This document shows, one piece after another, positions 1-7,592 of a stretch of 64,000 nucleotides of DNA. This DNA is from Halosolutus amylolyticus (lineage in GTDB: Archaea; Halobacteriota; Halobacteria; Halobacteriales; Natrialbaceae): NCBI RefSeq assembly GCF_023566055.1, contig NZ_JALIQP010000001.1:434001-498000 (forward strand). Reading direction: 5' to 3'. The notes under the pieces were generated by a model. It was not told where the DNA came from and did not search any database. It was given only the letters and a program-made list of their open reading frames with translations. The first letter of the stretch is position 1. The number at the start of each line of letters is the position of its first letter. The position numbers and the translations under genes are program-made.

Positions 1-410
1 TCGGCCGCCTGTTCACCGACGAACTCGAGGAGATCGAGGACGGCCCGATCGAAGCGATGGAGACCACCGGCGCCAGTCGTCCGCAGGTCATCGTCTTCGG
101 GATGCTGAGCCAGGTGCGGACCTCCTTTATCGCCTGGACGCTGTACATCTTCGAGATCAACGTCCGCATCGCCGTCTCCCTGGGAATCATCGGTGCCGGC
201 GGACTCGGCGAGATCCTCGACATTCAGCAGGGGCTGTTCCAGTTCACCAACGCGATGGCGACGCTTCTGTGTATCTTCCTGCTGATCATCTCCGTCGAAC
301 TGTTCAGCCAGCGGATCCGATCGCGGCTCCGTGAGGACGACGACCCGATGGGCCTCGGCGAGTTGCTCCTCGGCCTGCCCCGGCGGCTGGTCGAGTCGCT
401 CGCGCGCTGA
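1..410 (+). CDS. phnE: Phosphonate/phosphate-type ABC transporter permease (PhnE-like), C-terminal part only
   Basis: The reading frame is open from the window edge (first full codon at base 3), so the start lies outside. The visible part is the C-terminal third of an inner-membrane ABC permease of the PhnE type. It shows the EAM-TTGAS coupling-loop region that contacts the ATPase, then conserved segments around [16 protein letters not shown] and [10 protein letters not shown], and a last hydrophobic helix (about [14 protein letters not shown]) with a basic, acidic tail. The family imports phosphonates or phosphate-like anions with a PhnC ATPase and PhnD binding protein, which would be expected upstream. 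The substrate cannot be read from this fragment. Confidence 0.85.
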   Translation, partial: GRLFTDELEEIEDGPIEAMETTGASRPQVIVFGMLSQVRTSFIAWTLYIFEINVRIAVSLGIIGAGGLGEILDIQQGLFQFTNAMATLLCIFLLIISVELFSQRIRSRLREDDDPMGLGELLLGLPRRLVESLAR

Positions 411-486
411 TCGGTGCCGTCCCGGGGACGCCGGTTCCACCGGGTCGGTTCGCTCCCTCCCGGCCCCGCCCGCGCGTAAAGGGTGG

Positions 487-494
487 CTTTTTAT
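487..494 (+). promoter_or_regulatory. TATA box of the pcn gene
   Basis: The T-rich box ctttttat lies 26-33 bases before the ATG at 520. This is the usual distance for a leaderless haloarchaeal transcript and supports 520 as the start over the longer upstream reading frame. Confidence 0.6.
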
Positions 495-519
495 GGCAAC
501 CGTCCGTACCCCGACGCAT

Positions 520-1263
520 ATGTTCAAGGCCATCGTGAGCGCGGAAACGCTCACCAGCGCGCTCGACTCGGTGAGTGTGCTGGTCGACGAGTGCAAGATC
601 CACCTCGAGGAGGACGGCCTCGAAATCCGGGCCGTCGATCCCGCGAACGTCGGAATGGTCGACCTCTCGCTCGATGCGGCAGCGTTCGAATCCTACGACG
701 CTGACGGCGGGCTGATCGGCGTCGACCTCTCCCGGCTCGAGGACATCGCGGGCATGGCCGAATCCGGCCAGCTGATCCAGCTCGAACTCGACGAGGAGAC
801 CCGGAAACTCCACATCCAGATCGACGGGCTCGAGTACACGCTCGCGCTGATCGACCCCGACTCCATCCGTCAGGAGCCGGACATTCCGGACCTGGACCTG
901 CCCGCCGAGGTCATCCTCGAGGGCAAGGACGTCAACCGATCGGTGAAGGCGGCGGATATGGTCTCCGATCACATCGCGCTCGGCGTCGACGAGGGCGAGG
1001 AGTACTTCTACGTGGACGCGGAGGGCGACACCGACGACGTCCACCTCGAACTCACCGAAGCGGATCTGATCGACCTGCAGGTCGGCCCGGCCCACTCGCT
1101 GTTCTCGCTGGACTACCTCAAGGACATGAACAAGGCCATCCCGAGCGACACCGAGGTCACGCTCCACCTCGGCGAGGAGTTCCCCGTCAAGATCTACTTC
1201 GGCTTCGGGGACGGCCAGGGTCAGGTCACCTACATGCTGGCGCCACGTATCCAGAGCGACTGA
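520..1263 (+). CDS. pcn: DNA polymerase sliding clamp PCNA
   Basis: This 247-residue protein is the homotrimeric ring that tethers replicative polymerases, FEN1, ligase and other partners to DNA. It has the whole PCNA fold with the usual archaeal length. The N-terminus [11 protein letters not shown] leads into the first half. The interdomain connector region lies near residues 115-130 ([14 protein letters not shown] follows). The C-terminal partner-docking segment contains [10 protein letters not shown]. The surface is strongly acidic, as in other haloarchaeal clamps. The open frame runs further upstream, but the ATG at 520 is preceded by a TATA box at the leaderless distance and gives the canonical N-terminus. 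priL follows about 1.6 kb downstream. Confidence 0.97.
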   Translation: MFKAIVSAETLTSALDSVSVLVDECKIHLEEDGLEIRAVDPANVGMVDLSLDAAAFESYDADGGLIGVDLSRLEDIAGMAESGQLIQLELDEETRKLHIQIDGLEYTLALIDPDSIRQEPDIPDLDLPAEVILEGKDVNRSVKAADMVSDHIALGVDEGEEYFYVDAEGDTDDVHLELTEADLIDLQVGPAHSLFSLDYLKDMNKAIPSDTEVTLHLGEEFPVKIYFGFGDGQGQVTYMLAPRIQSD

Positions 1264-1299
1264 GCGCGACCGGAGGCGCTCCGCTCGATCGGCCGGCGA

Positions 1300-1307
1300 T
1301 ATAAAAG
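1300..1307 (+). promoter_or_regulatory. TATA box upstream of the small HalOD1 gene
   Basis: The sequence tataaaag lies 51-58 bases before the ATG at 1358, in the short gap after pcn. A transcript from here would carry a leader of about 25-30 bases. This is a clear match to the archaeal TATA consensus in a GC-rich setting. Confidence 0.5.
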
Positions 1308-1357
1308 CGCCACATGAAAACCACCCCTTCTACCAGTATCGCCGCGGTAGGGAACGT

Positions 1358-1669
1358 ATGCCCTCCAGAGACGACGCCAGTCAGCGCGAGGACGCCTTCG
1401 TGACGACGTTCGATCCCGGTGCCGGCGAACGGGCGAGCAACACCGTCGTGACGGCAGTCGCATCGGTGACCGGCGACGAACCGGCCGATCTCTCGCCCCT
1501 CTACGACGTCGTGGAACCGGACGCGCTCGACGCCCTGTGTGCCCACGCCGATCGAACCGGCGGCGACTCCGGCCACCGGCTGTGGTTTCCCTACGAGGGG
1601 TTCGACGTCTGCGTCCACAGCGACGGCGAGGTGCGCATTCTCGAGACGCCGTCGACCGCGAGCGCGTAG
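1358..1669 (+). CDS. HalOD1 output-domain protein
   Basis: This is a 103-residue acidic protein made almost entirely of a HalOD1 output domain, a haloarchaeal module of unknown biochemical activity often fused to receiver or PAS domains or encoded alone. The diagnostic pattern is present: a helix starting SNTVVTAVASVTG, then DLSPLYDVVEPDALDAL (residues about 45-61), then a small beta-sheet ending in a hydrophobic FDVCVHSDGEVRI strand. There is no membrane segment and no DNA-binding motif. It lies between pcn and a convergent hydrolase. A second HalOD1 protein occurs at 16029-16280. Confidence 0.8.
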   Translation: MPSRDDASQREDAFVTTFDPGAGERASNTVVTAVASVTGDEPADLSPLYDVVEPDALDALCAHADRTGGDSGHRLWFPYEGFDVCVHSDGEVRILETPSTASA

Positions 1670-1741
1670 TCCGACGGCGTGAAACCGGACGGCGCGAGCG
1701 CGGCCCCGCGCCGGTGGGTCAGGCGTGCTCGCGTCGATCGC

Positions 1742-2602
1742 TCACTCGTGTTCGGCCAGAAACGACAGCAGCGTCTCGTTGACGCGGTCTGCGTCCTCGA
1801 TGAAGAAACAGTGTGACCCGCCTTCGACGAGTTCCAGCCGTGCGCCCGCGATCTTTTCGGCCAGGAGTTCGCCGTTTGCGACCGGGACCACCCGATCGTT
1901 CGTCCCGTGGCAGACGAGCGTGGGGATGCGGATGCCGTCCAGCCGATCGCTCACATCGAAGTTCAGGACGGCGGCGGTCTGGGCCTCGCGTGCGGGGTCG
2001 TTCGCGTCCTGTTCGAGTCGCCACTCGATGATCCGGTCCATCAGGTGCGGGTTCCGGTTCGTGAATCGGTCGTTGAAGGCCGGCCGCATCCGGTGGCGGA
2101 GCGTCTCGCGCTCGTTCGCGCCGGACGGGACGTCGAAGATCTGTTCCTGGGTCTCCTCGGGGACCGGGACGGCATCCGGCCCGCCGTGGGACGTACAGCA
2201 GAGGGTGAGCGTCTTCGTCCGCGAGTACTCGAGCGCGTACCGCTGGGCGATCATCCCGCCCATGCTCGCGCCGACGACGTGTGCGTCGTAGATCCCCGCG
2301 TCGTCGAGCACCGCCTCGAGGTCGGCGGCCAGGCCGCCGATCGAGTAGCCCGCGAGTTTGAGGAGTAGCGGCGTCCGGAGTTTGCCGGGAAGCCGTGGGA
2401 GAAGCGGCGGCAGACCCGCGTCCGATCGACCCGTCCCGCGGTTGTCCGGGGCGATCACGCCGTACTCGCCGGCGACGGCCTCCCGCTGCCAGCGCCACAT
2501 CCACCGCCCGTACCCGAGCCCCTGCACGAAGACGACGGGCGTTCCGTCGCCGTCGTCGCGCTCGTAGTAGATCGACACGCCGTCTCGACTCGCCCGTGGC
2601 AT
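1742..2602 (-). CDS. Alpha/beta-fold hydrolase
   Basis: This 286-residue soluble enzyme has the alpha/beta hydrolase layout. It has an HG-equivalent segment FVQGLGYGRWMW (residues about 24-35), APDNRGTGRSD after strand 4, the nucleophile elbow GASMGGM with the catalytic Ser, an acid in VCHGTNDRVVP, and the catalytic His in GGSHCFFIE near the C-terminus. The family includes esterases, haloperoxidase-like and dienelactone hydrolases, so the substrate is not predictable. The ATG at 2602 was chosen because homologous sequence starts at MPRASRDG; the longer open frame upstream is low-complexity. It is divergent from priL. Confidence 0.88.
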   Translation of the reverse strand: MPRASRDGVSIYYERDDGDGTPVVFVQGLGYGRWMWRWQREAVAGEYGVIAPDNRGTGRSDAGLPPLLPRLPGKLRTPLLLKLAGYSIGGLAADLEAVLDDAGIYDAHVVGASMGGMIAQRYALEYSRTKTLTLCCTSHGGPDAVPVPEETQEQIFDVPSGANERETLRHRMRPAFNDRFTNRNPHLMDRIIEWRLEQDANDPAREAQTAAVLNFDVSDRLDGIRIPTLVCHGTNDRVVPVANGELLAEKIAGARLELVEGGSHCFFIEDADRVNETLLSFLAEHE

Positions 2603-2847
2603 ACCTGGAGTGACGTGTCGGGTGCCCTTGAAATCGACCCTCCCGGCACGGACCAATCGGCGATTACGCTCGCGGCCCACCGCGGCCGGCGGCCGACGAT
2701 CGTCCTCACGGGGTGGTAAGATCGATTTACCGCCGCCGCCGGGGCCGATCGACTCACGACAGTCGTTCAGGAGAGAAAGACAGTCACGTCGATCGAGGGA
2801 CCCGGCAACCAGCACGTTTACCCTGCCGCAGTAATATCTCGTTACCG

Positions 2848-3924
2848 ATGCAGCGACTGCACGCCCGGTACCCGTTCCTCGAGGCCGCCCGCGACGCCGT
2901 GGCGACGGAGGCCGTCGATCTGGCCACCGTCGTCGAGCAGGATCGGGCGGTCGTCGACCGCGCCCGCGAGCGCGTCGTCGCCTCGCTCGAGGACGGCGAG
3001 ACCGGTGCTCCGCGCCGCGACGCACGCGTCGAACTGCTCTCCTATCCGGTGGCCCGGGTGCTCGTCTCGATGGTCGACGAGCGGGTCCTCGTCCGGAAGT
3101 ACGCCCGCGCCGAGGCGGCGACGGCGTACGATCGGTTCACCGACGACCTGACGGACACGACGGAACTGAAAAGCGTCGATTCGACGGGACTCGACGTCGA
3201 TTCACTGTTGGCCGAGTTCGACCTCCGGGACGACGTCAGGGAGACGGAAGACGGGTACCGCATCGACGTCGGAACCTACGTTCCGCTCGCGGCGGACCTC
3301 TGGGCGGACGAGTGGCGACTGGTCAACCGGGCACTGGCCGACGGCGAGGTGCCGGTCACGGAGTCGGAACTACTGACCCTCCTCCGGGAGGCGATCCGCG
3401 GTCGGATCGAGGACGGACTGCCGTTCGACGTCCCCGATACGATCGCGACGGCACTGGAAGCCGAGGCCGCCGAGATCCGCGAGGTGCTGGCCGATCTCGA
3501 GTTGACCCGCGAGATCGACACCGTCGTTCCCGACCTGTTCCCGCCGTGTATGAAGGCGCTGCTGGACCAGATTCAGAAGGGCGAGCACCTGCCCCACCAC
3601 TCGCGCTTTGCGATCACTGCATTCCTGGCGAGTATCGGAATGAGCACGGACGAGATCGTCGAACTCTACCGCGTGAACTCCTCGTTCGGCGAGGAGATGA
3701 CCCGCTACCAGACCGACCACATTCGCGGCGACACGTCGCCGACGGAGTACTCGCCACCCTCCTGTGCGACGATGCAGTCCTACGGCGACTGCGTGAACAA
3801 GGACGACCTCTGCGAGACGATTCCGCACCCGATGGCCTACTACGAGGAGCGGATCGACGACGCCGACGACGAGATCGAGGACTGGCGCGAGACCGACAGC
3901 GAGAGCGCCTCCGCCGGCGACTGA
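2848..3924 (+). CDS. priL: DNA primase large subunit PriL
   Basis: This 358-residue protein is the regulatory, iron-sulfur subunit of archaeal/eukaryotic-type primase. It works with PriS to make RNA primers. The four conserved cysteines that ligate the 4Fe-4S cluster are visible at residues 234 (FPPCMK), 306 (PPSCATMQ), 315 (GDC) and 322 (DLCETI). The helical N-terminal half has the usual PriL length. The start is the ATG at 2848, which gives MQRLHARYPF; a further in-frame extension upstream runs through intergenic sequence. The PriL stop codon overlaps the left arm of a palindromic sequence at 3924. PriS is not in the window. Confidence 0.95.
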   Translation: MQRLHARYPFLEAARDAVATEAVDLATVVEQDRAVVDRARERVVASLEDGETGAPRRDARVELLSYPVARVLVSMVDERVLVRKYARAEAATAYDRFTDDLTDTTELKSVDSTGLDVDSLLAEFDLRDDVRETEDGYRIDVGTYVPLAADLWADEWRLVNRALADGEVPVTESELLTLLREAIRGRIEDGLPFDVPDTIATALEAEAAEIREVLADLELTREIDTVVPDLFPPCMKALLDQIQKGEHLPHHSRFAITAFLASIGMSTDEIVELYRVNSSFGEEMTRYQTDHIRGDTSPTEYSPPSCATMQSYGDCVNKDDLCETIPHPMAYYEERIDDADDEIEDWRETDSESASAGD

Positions 3925-3990
3925 TACGGTCCCCTGTACCGGTTTCCCGGTGCAACCGCAGGACGATCGCGACGCGAGCGGGGTTCACCG
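3924..3990. repeat. Degenerate member of an intergenic palindrome family
   Basis: The segment starts atacggtcccctgta directly after the priL stop, followed by ggtttcccggtgcaaccgc. Both blocks closely match the left half of the better-preserved element at 7266-7345 (atacggtttactgta, then atttccggcgcaaccgc). The right half (around gcggggttcaccgg) pairs only weakly. It sits between two convergent genes. The right boundary is approximate. Confidence 0.4.
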
Positions 3991-4032
3991 GTCGCTATCG
4001 GAGTCGACGAAACGAGAGTGAGAGTCGAAACC

Positions 4033-4296
4033 CTAGACCGCGCTCTGGCTGTCGGCATCCTCGTCCGGGTCGAGGTCGTCGTCGGGATCGTTCAGGACGT
4101 ACGCCAGCCCGATCCCGACGGCGGTTAGCAGGAAGATGAAGCCGACGATCGCACCGACGAGCATCTCGCCGCCGTCGCTCGAGAGGCTTCCGTTGTCCCC
4201 GCCGTACATCGACCCGATACCGATCATGATCCCGATCATCAGGAAGACGGCGGTGACGGCCACGGCGATTTCGATGAGCTGCTCGCGCTCGACCAT
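4033..4296 (-). CDS. Small two-helix membrane protein, function unknown
   Basis: An 87-residue protein starting MVEREQLIE. It has two clear transmembrane helices: residues about 8-30 (IAVAVTAVFLMIGIMIGIG) and about 45-67 (GAIVGFIFLLTAVGIGLAYVL), joined by a short polar loop and ending in an acidic tail (DPDDDLDPDEDAD). The pattern resembles a haloarchaeal family I associate with DUF7472, but I cannot verify that. The ATG at 4296 is preferred to the upstream in-frame ATG because the extension is basic and unlike the rest. It is convergent with priL. Confidence 0.7.
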   Translation of the reverse strand: MVEREQLIEIAVAVTAVFLMIGIMIGIGSMYGGDNGSLSSDGGEMLVGAIVGFIFLLTAVGIGLAYVLNDPDDDLDPDEDADSQSAV

Positions 4297-4436
4297 TGTA
4301 CGTTGGATTTTGCTGGCCCGGTCAAAAGCGCTTCGAAGGGAGGCTCGCGGATATCGCACCGGAACCGATCGCGCTGGCTCGTGACGACGCGAATGCGGGG
4401 GCGGTCGACGCCGCGGCGCGCTCGGCCGCGATCGGG

Positions 4437-4444
4437 TATATAAA
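4437..4444 (+). promoter_or_regulatory. Strong TATA box upstream of the SWIM-domain gene
   Basis: The sequence tatataaa lies about 142-149 bases before the ATG at 4586. Transcription from it would give a leader of roughly 115-120 bases. This leader includes a 6-bp inverted repeat, cgaatc (4484-4489) with gattcg (4497-4502). A long leader is unusual here, since most genes in this window look leaderless. Confidence 0.5.
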
Positions 4445-4585
4445 GCGACGGCTGGAGCATGCAGGCGCGGTCGTTATACCGATCGAATCCCTATGTGATT
4501 CGAATAGCCACCTGACCGCCAAACCGCCGGCAGGACCGCTGGAATCGCAGTTCGCGGCCCCGCGCCGGCCACCCTCGACGCACCC

Positions 4586-5209
4586 ATGAAAACAACAGCG
4601 TCACCGAAAGCACCACTGCCAGTTCCGTCCAACGACCACCTCGAAGAGCGGTCGCGCCGCGCCCGCGTCGAACCGATGTCCGTGCTGGCGCTCGGCGACG
4701 GCCTCTACGAGATCGAATCGGCCAACGACCACACCTATCTCGTCGACCTCCCGGCTGGCCGGTGTACCTGCCCGGACCACGTCTTCCGGGGCGTCCGGTG
4801 CAAGCACATCCGCCGGGTCGCGATCGAGATCAACGAGGGGCGGACGCCGCCGCCGGGCCGGATCGCCGTCGAGTGTCACGACTGCGAGACCGCGGTGTTC
4901 GTCGACGAGGACCACGACGGGCCGGTCTACTGCGACGACCACGAGATCCGGCCGGGCGATCCCGTCGTCGATCGCGAGACGGGCGATCGACTCACCGTCG
5001 TCGACGTCTCCGTGCTCCGGGCCGACGCCGTCCGGATCCGGCCGGAGGGGACCACCGTCGCCGAGTACGGGACGAACGAGAACTACGACCCGGACGTTCC
5101 CGTCGTCGGGGCGATCTACCCGCACGCGACCGTGGCCCGGAACGGCGTCGTCCCCGAGTCGCTGAAGGTCTACGTCTTCCCGCGGACGCGTCTCGAGAAA
5201 GCGACGTAA
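4586..5209 (+). CDS. SWIM zinc-finger protein
   Basis: This 207-residue soluble protein has a SWIM-type zinc site of the form CxCx9CxH at C60, C62, C72 and H74 (GRCTCPDH ... VRCKHIRR), typical of proteins that bind DNA or partner proteins. A second candidate zinc knuckle follows (ECHDCETAVF, then PVYCDDHE). The C-terminal third (about residues 120-207) is beta-rich, with a YPHATVARNGVVPESLKVYVFPRTRL stretch resembling other haloarchaeal SWIM proteins. In other organisms SWIM proteins assist recombination, but nothing here proves that. The gene is preceded by a strong TATA box and an unusually long leader. Confidence 0.8.
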   Translation: MKTTASPKAPLPVPSNDHLEERSRRARVEPMSVLALGDGLYEIESANDHTYLVDLPAGRCTCPDHVFRGVRCKHIRRVAIEINEGRTPPPGRIAVECHDCETAVFVDEDHDGPVYCDDHEIRPGDPVVDRETGDRLTVVDVSVLRADAVRIRPEGTTVAEYGTNENYDPDVPVVGAIYPHATVARNGVVPESLKVYVFPRTRLEKAT

Positions 5210-5266
5210 GACGTGGGCCGGCCCCGGTGAACGGTCGAGAACGGACGAACCGTTGACTGTCTCCCG

Positions 5267-5274
5267 TTTTATTA
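5267..5274 (+). promoter_or_regulatory. TATA box of the acyl-CoA dehydrogenase gene
   Basis: The box ttttatta lies 25-32 bases before the ATG at 5299. This is the leaderless spacing and favours 5299 over the in-frame GTG at 5281. Confidence 0.55.
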
Positions 5275-5298
5275 CCGATCGTGGACAATTATCACGGT

Positions 5299-7173
5299 AT
5301 GCCATCCGGGATCGACTACGGCCAGTTCGAGGAGGGCCGCGGCGTCAACTACTGGGCCCTCGACCGCGCCCTCCAGCGCGAACTGGAGCGGATCTACACC
5401 GACGCGGAGTTCGACTGGGCCGAATCTCGATTGAGCGAGTTCGGCGAAATCGTCGGCCACACGATCGCCGACAACGCCGATTACGTCGACGACCACGGGC
5501 CGGAACTGGAACCGTACGACAAGCACGGCGACGTGCAAAACCACGTCCGCTACCCGGCCGAACAGATCGAGAACGAGCGACTGAGCTACGAGATGGGGAT
5601 CGTGGCGGACGCCTTCGAGGCGCCGCCGGGACGCGACGAACCGATGCCCCTCTCGCACAATCTCGCGATGCAGTACCTGCTGTGCTACGCGGACCCCGGC
5701 TTCGACTGTCCCGTCGCGATGACTGCCGGCGCGGCGCTCGTCCTCGAGAAGTTCGACGACGGCTCGCTGTCGGCGTACTACGACGGACTGACCGCGCGCG
5801 AGTACGACGACGTGATCGAGGGCGCGATGTTCCTCACGGAAGAGCAGGGCGGCAGCGACGTGGGCGCGAACGAAACCCGCGCCGAGTGGGACGAGGAGGC
5901 GGAGTGCTGGCGGCTCACCGGCGAGAAGTGGTTCTGCTCGAACATCGACGCCGAGGGAACGCTCGCGCTCGCCCGGACCGAGGGCGCGCCGGATGGGACC
6001 GACGGGCTCTCGATGTTCCTCGTCCCGCACGGGGATCTGGCCGGCAGTCCCGTCACCAAGGGCGATCGGATCGAGGACGGTCCGCTCGCGCCCGACGAGG
6101 TCAACGACCAGCTCTACCGCCGCCTCAAGGACAAACTCGGTACGATCGCCGTCCCCACGGGCGAGGTCGAGTTCGACGGCGCGAAGGCCTATCTCGTCGG
6201 CGAAGAGGAGAACGGCTTCAAACAGATGACCGAGATGCTCAACTTAGAGCGGCTCTCGAACGCCGCGGCGTCCTGTGGCATCATGGGCCGGGTACTGCTC
6301 GAGAGCAAGATCTACGCCGCGAACCGCGAGGCCTTCGGCGACACGATCGACCAGTACCCGCTGATGCGCGAGGACCTCGTCGACATGACCGTCGATCACG
6401 AGGCCGCGCTGACGTACGTCCTCGAGGCCGCACGGCTCTTTTCGGAGCGCGAGCGGGCCGAGCGGAGCGCGGAGCCGCGCTCCGCGGAAACGGCGAGCGG
6501 TGAAACCGCGAGCGCGGGGGAGGACGCCGAGGACGAGTACCGACTGATGCGGCTGCTGATCCCGATCGCCAAGGCCCGCACGGCCCGGATGGCCGTCGAC
6601 ACGGCCTCCTACGGGATGGAGGTCCACGGCGGCAACGGCTACGTGAACGATTTCGTCACGAACCGGATGCTCCGTGACGCGCAGGTGCTCCCGATCTGGG
6701 AGGGCACCGAGAACATCCTCTCGCTGGACGTCCTGCGGGCCCTCGAACGCGAGGGGGCCCACGAACCGCTGCGCGAGGCGATCGAGGACCGTCTCGAGAC
6801 GATTTCACACCCGGCGCTCGCCGAGGCCGCCGAGACGGTCGAGTCCGAGTACCACGACCTCGCGAGCGCGCTCGCGACGCTGGCCGGAGAGGACGGCGAG
6901 TACGCCCAGCTCTCGGCGAAACGGCTCGCCCACTACGTTTTCGACGTCTTCACCGCGGCCCTGTTGCTCGAGGAGGCCCAGGCGGACCTCGAAGACGGGA
7001 ACGGGCGGATGGCGCTCGTCGCCCGGCGGTTCGTCGCAAACGAACTCGAGGCCCAGGACGCGCGGGGGATCACGAGCGGCGATCGGTTCGCACTCGAGGC
7101 GTTCGAGCCGATCGTCCGCCACGCGCCGGTCGACCCCGAGACCGTCTCCGAGACGGTGACGGCCGACGACTAG
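5299..7173 (+). CDS. Acyl-CoA dehydrogenase, large AidB-like form
   Basis: This 624-residue FAD-dependent enzyme would oxidise an acyl-CoA at the alpha-beta bond and pass electrons to ETF. It is longer than the 380-residue classical enzymes and matches the long AidB/ACAD10-like subgroup. Visible motifs are the FAD/substrate loop MFLTEEQGGSDVGANET, the WFCSN segment, the LNLERLSNAAASCGIM helix, and the family signature YGMEVHGGNGYVNDF followed by MLRDAQVLPIWEGTENI. A charged, repetitive linker of about 30 residues (bases about 6445-6540, rich in Ser, Glu and Ala) interrupts the helical domain and looks like a lineage insertion. The substrate is unknown. Confidence 0.9.
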   Translation: MPSGIDYGQFEEGRGVNYWALDRALQRELERIYTDAEFDWAESRLSEFGEIVGHTIADNADYVDDHGPELEPYDKHGDVQNHVRYPAEQIENERLSYEMGIVADAFEAPPGRDEPMPLSHNLAMQYLLCYADPGFDCPVAMTAGAALVLEKFDDGSLSAYYDGLTAREYDDVIEGAMFLTEEQGGSDVGANETRAEWDEEAECWRLTGEKWFCSNIDAEGTLALARTEGAPDGTDGLSMFLVPHGDLAGSPVTKGDRIEDGPLAPDEVNDQLYRRLKDKLGTIAVPTGEVEFDGAKAYLVGEEENGFKQMTEMLNLERLSNAAASCGIMGRVLLESKIYAANREAFGDTIDQYPLMREDLVDMTVDHEAALTYVLEAARLFSERERAERSAEPRSAETASGETASAGEDAEDEYRLMRLLIPIAKARTARMAVDTASYGMEVHGGNGYVNDFVTNRMLRDAQVLPIWEGTENILSLDVLRALEREGAHEPLREAIEDRLETISHPALAEAAETVESEYHDLASALATLAGEDGEYAQLSAKRLAHYVFDVFTAALLLEEAQADLEDGNGRMALVARRFVANELEAQDARGITSGDRFALEAFEPIVRHAPVDPETVSETVTADD

Positions 7174-7265
7174 GTTCGGAGACGGACGTTCCGCCGACGA
7201 GCGCGCCGACGTGGAGACGACCGCCCGGCCACTTCGACATCGGGATCGACCACTTCCCGGCACTC

Positions 7266-7345
7266 ATACGGTTTACTGTACGTCATTTCCGGCGCAACCG
7301 CCGTCCGGATCGCGGTTGCGCCGGGAAATCGGTACAGCAATCCGT
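7266..7345. repeat. Palindromic intergenic element, double-stem type
   Basis: The outer arms are atacggtttactgta (7266-7280) and tacagcaatccgt (7333-7345). The inner arms are atttccggcgcaaccg (7285-7300) and cggttgcgccgggaaat (7313-7329), which pair almost perfectly with one bulge around a 12-base loop. It lies between two convergent genes and could act as a bidirectional terminator. Its arms recur at 22497-22577, which argues for a dispersed element instead of a local terminator. Confidence 0.65.
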
Positions 7346-7346
7346 C

Positions 7347-7502
7347 TCAGTCGATCAGTCGAAAGTCGTCTTCCCCGCAGGTGCAGCTCTGCGGTCGCCC
7401 GATCGGTTGGATGCGTCCGTCGGCCCACACGCGGGCCGCGAAGATCGATCCGCAGTGTTCGCACGCGGCTACTCGCCGCGAGTGAGCGCTCGAGTCGCCC
7501 AT
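7347..7502 (-). CDS. Small zinc-ribbon protein (51 residues)
   Basis: This short gene starts with ATG at 7502 and encodes MGDSSAHSRR-VAACEHCGSI and so on to FRLID. It has one CxxC knuckle (CEHC, residues 14-17) and a second knuckle CTC (residues 40-42), together able to bind a zinc ion in a rubredoxin-like ribbon. The spacing, the end of the protein in a hydrophobic/acidic FRLID tail and the absence of frame shadows suggest a real gene. Haloarchaea encode many such single-ribbon microproteins, mostly uncharacterised. It is convergent with the acyl-CoA dehydrogenase and upstream of the P450 stop. Confidence 0.7.
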   Translation of the reverse strand: MGDSSAHSRRVAACEHCGSIFAARVWADGRIQPIGRPQSCTCGEDDFRLID

Positions 7503-7592
7503 GCCTCGGTCGGCGGAAGGCCCGTCCGCCGGATATCGGCTGGGCCCAACTAGTTGGGTACGGACGCGATCGACGATCGAAACCGGTCGTCC

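Noticed and set aside
4296-4589. Open frame upstream of the SWIM gene
   Set aside because: It covers the strong TATA box and has no fold or conservation pattern; more likely non-coding leader.
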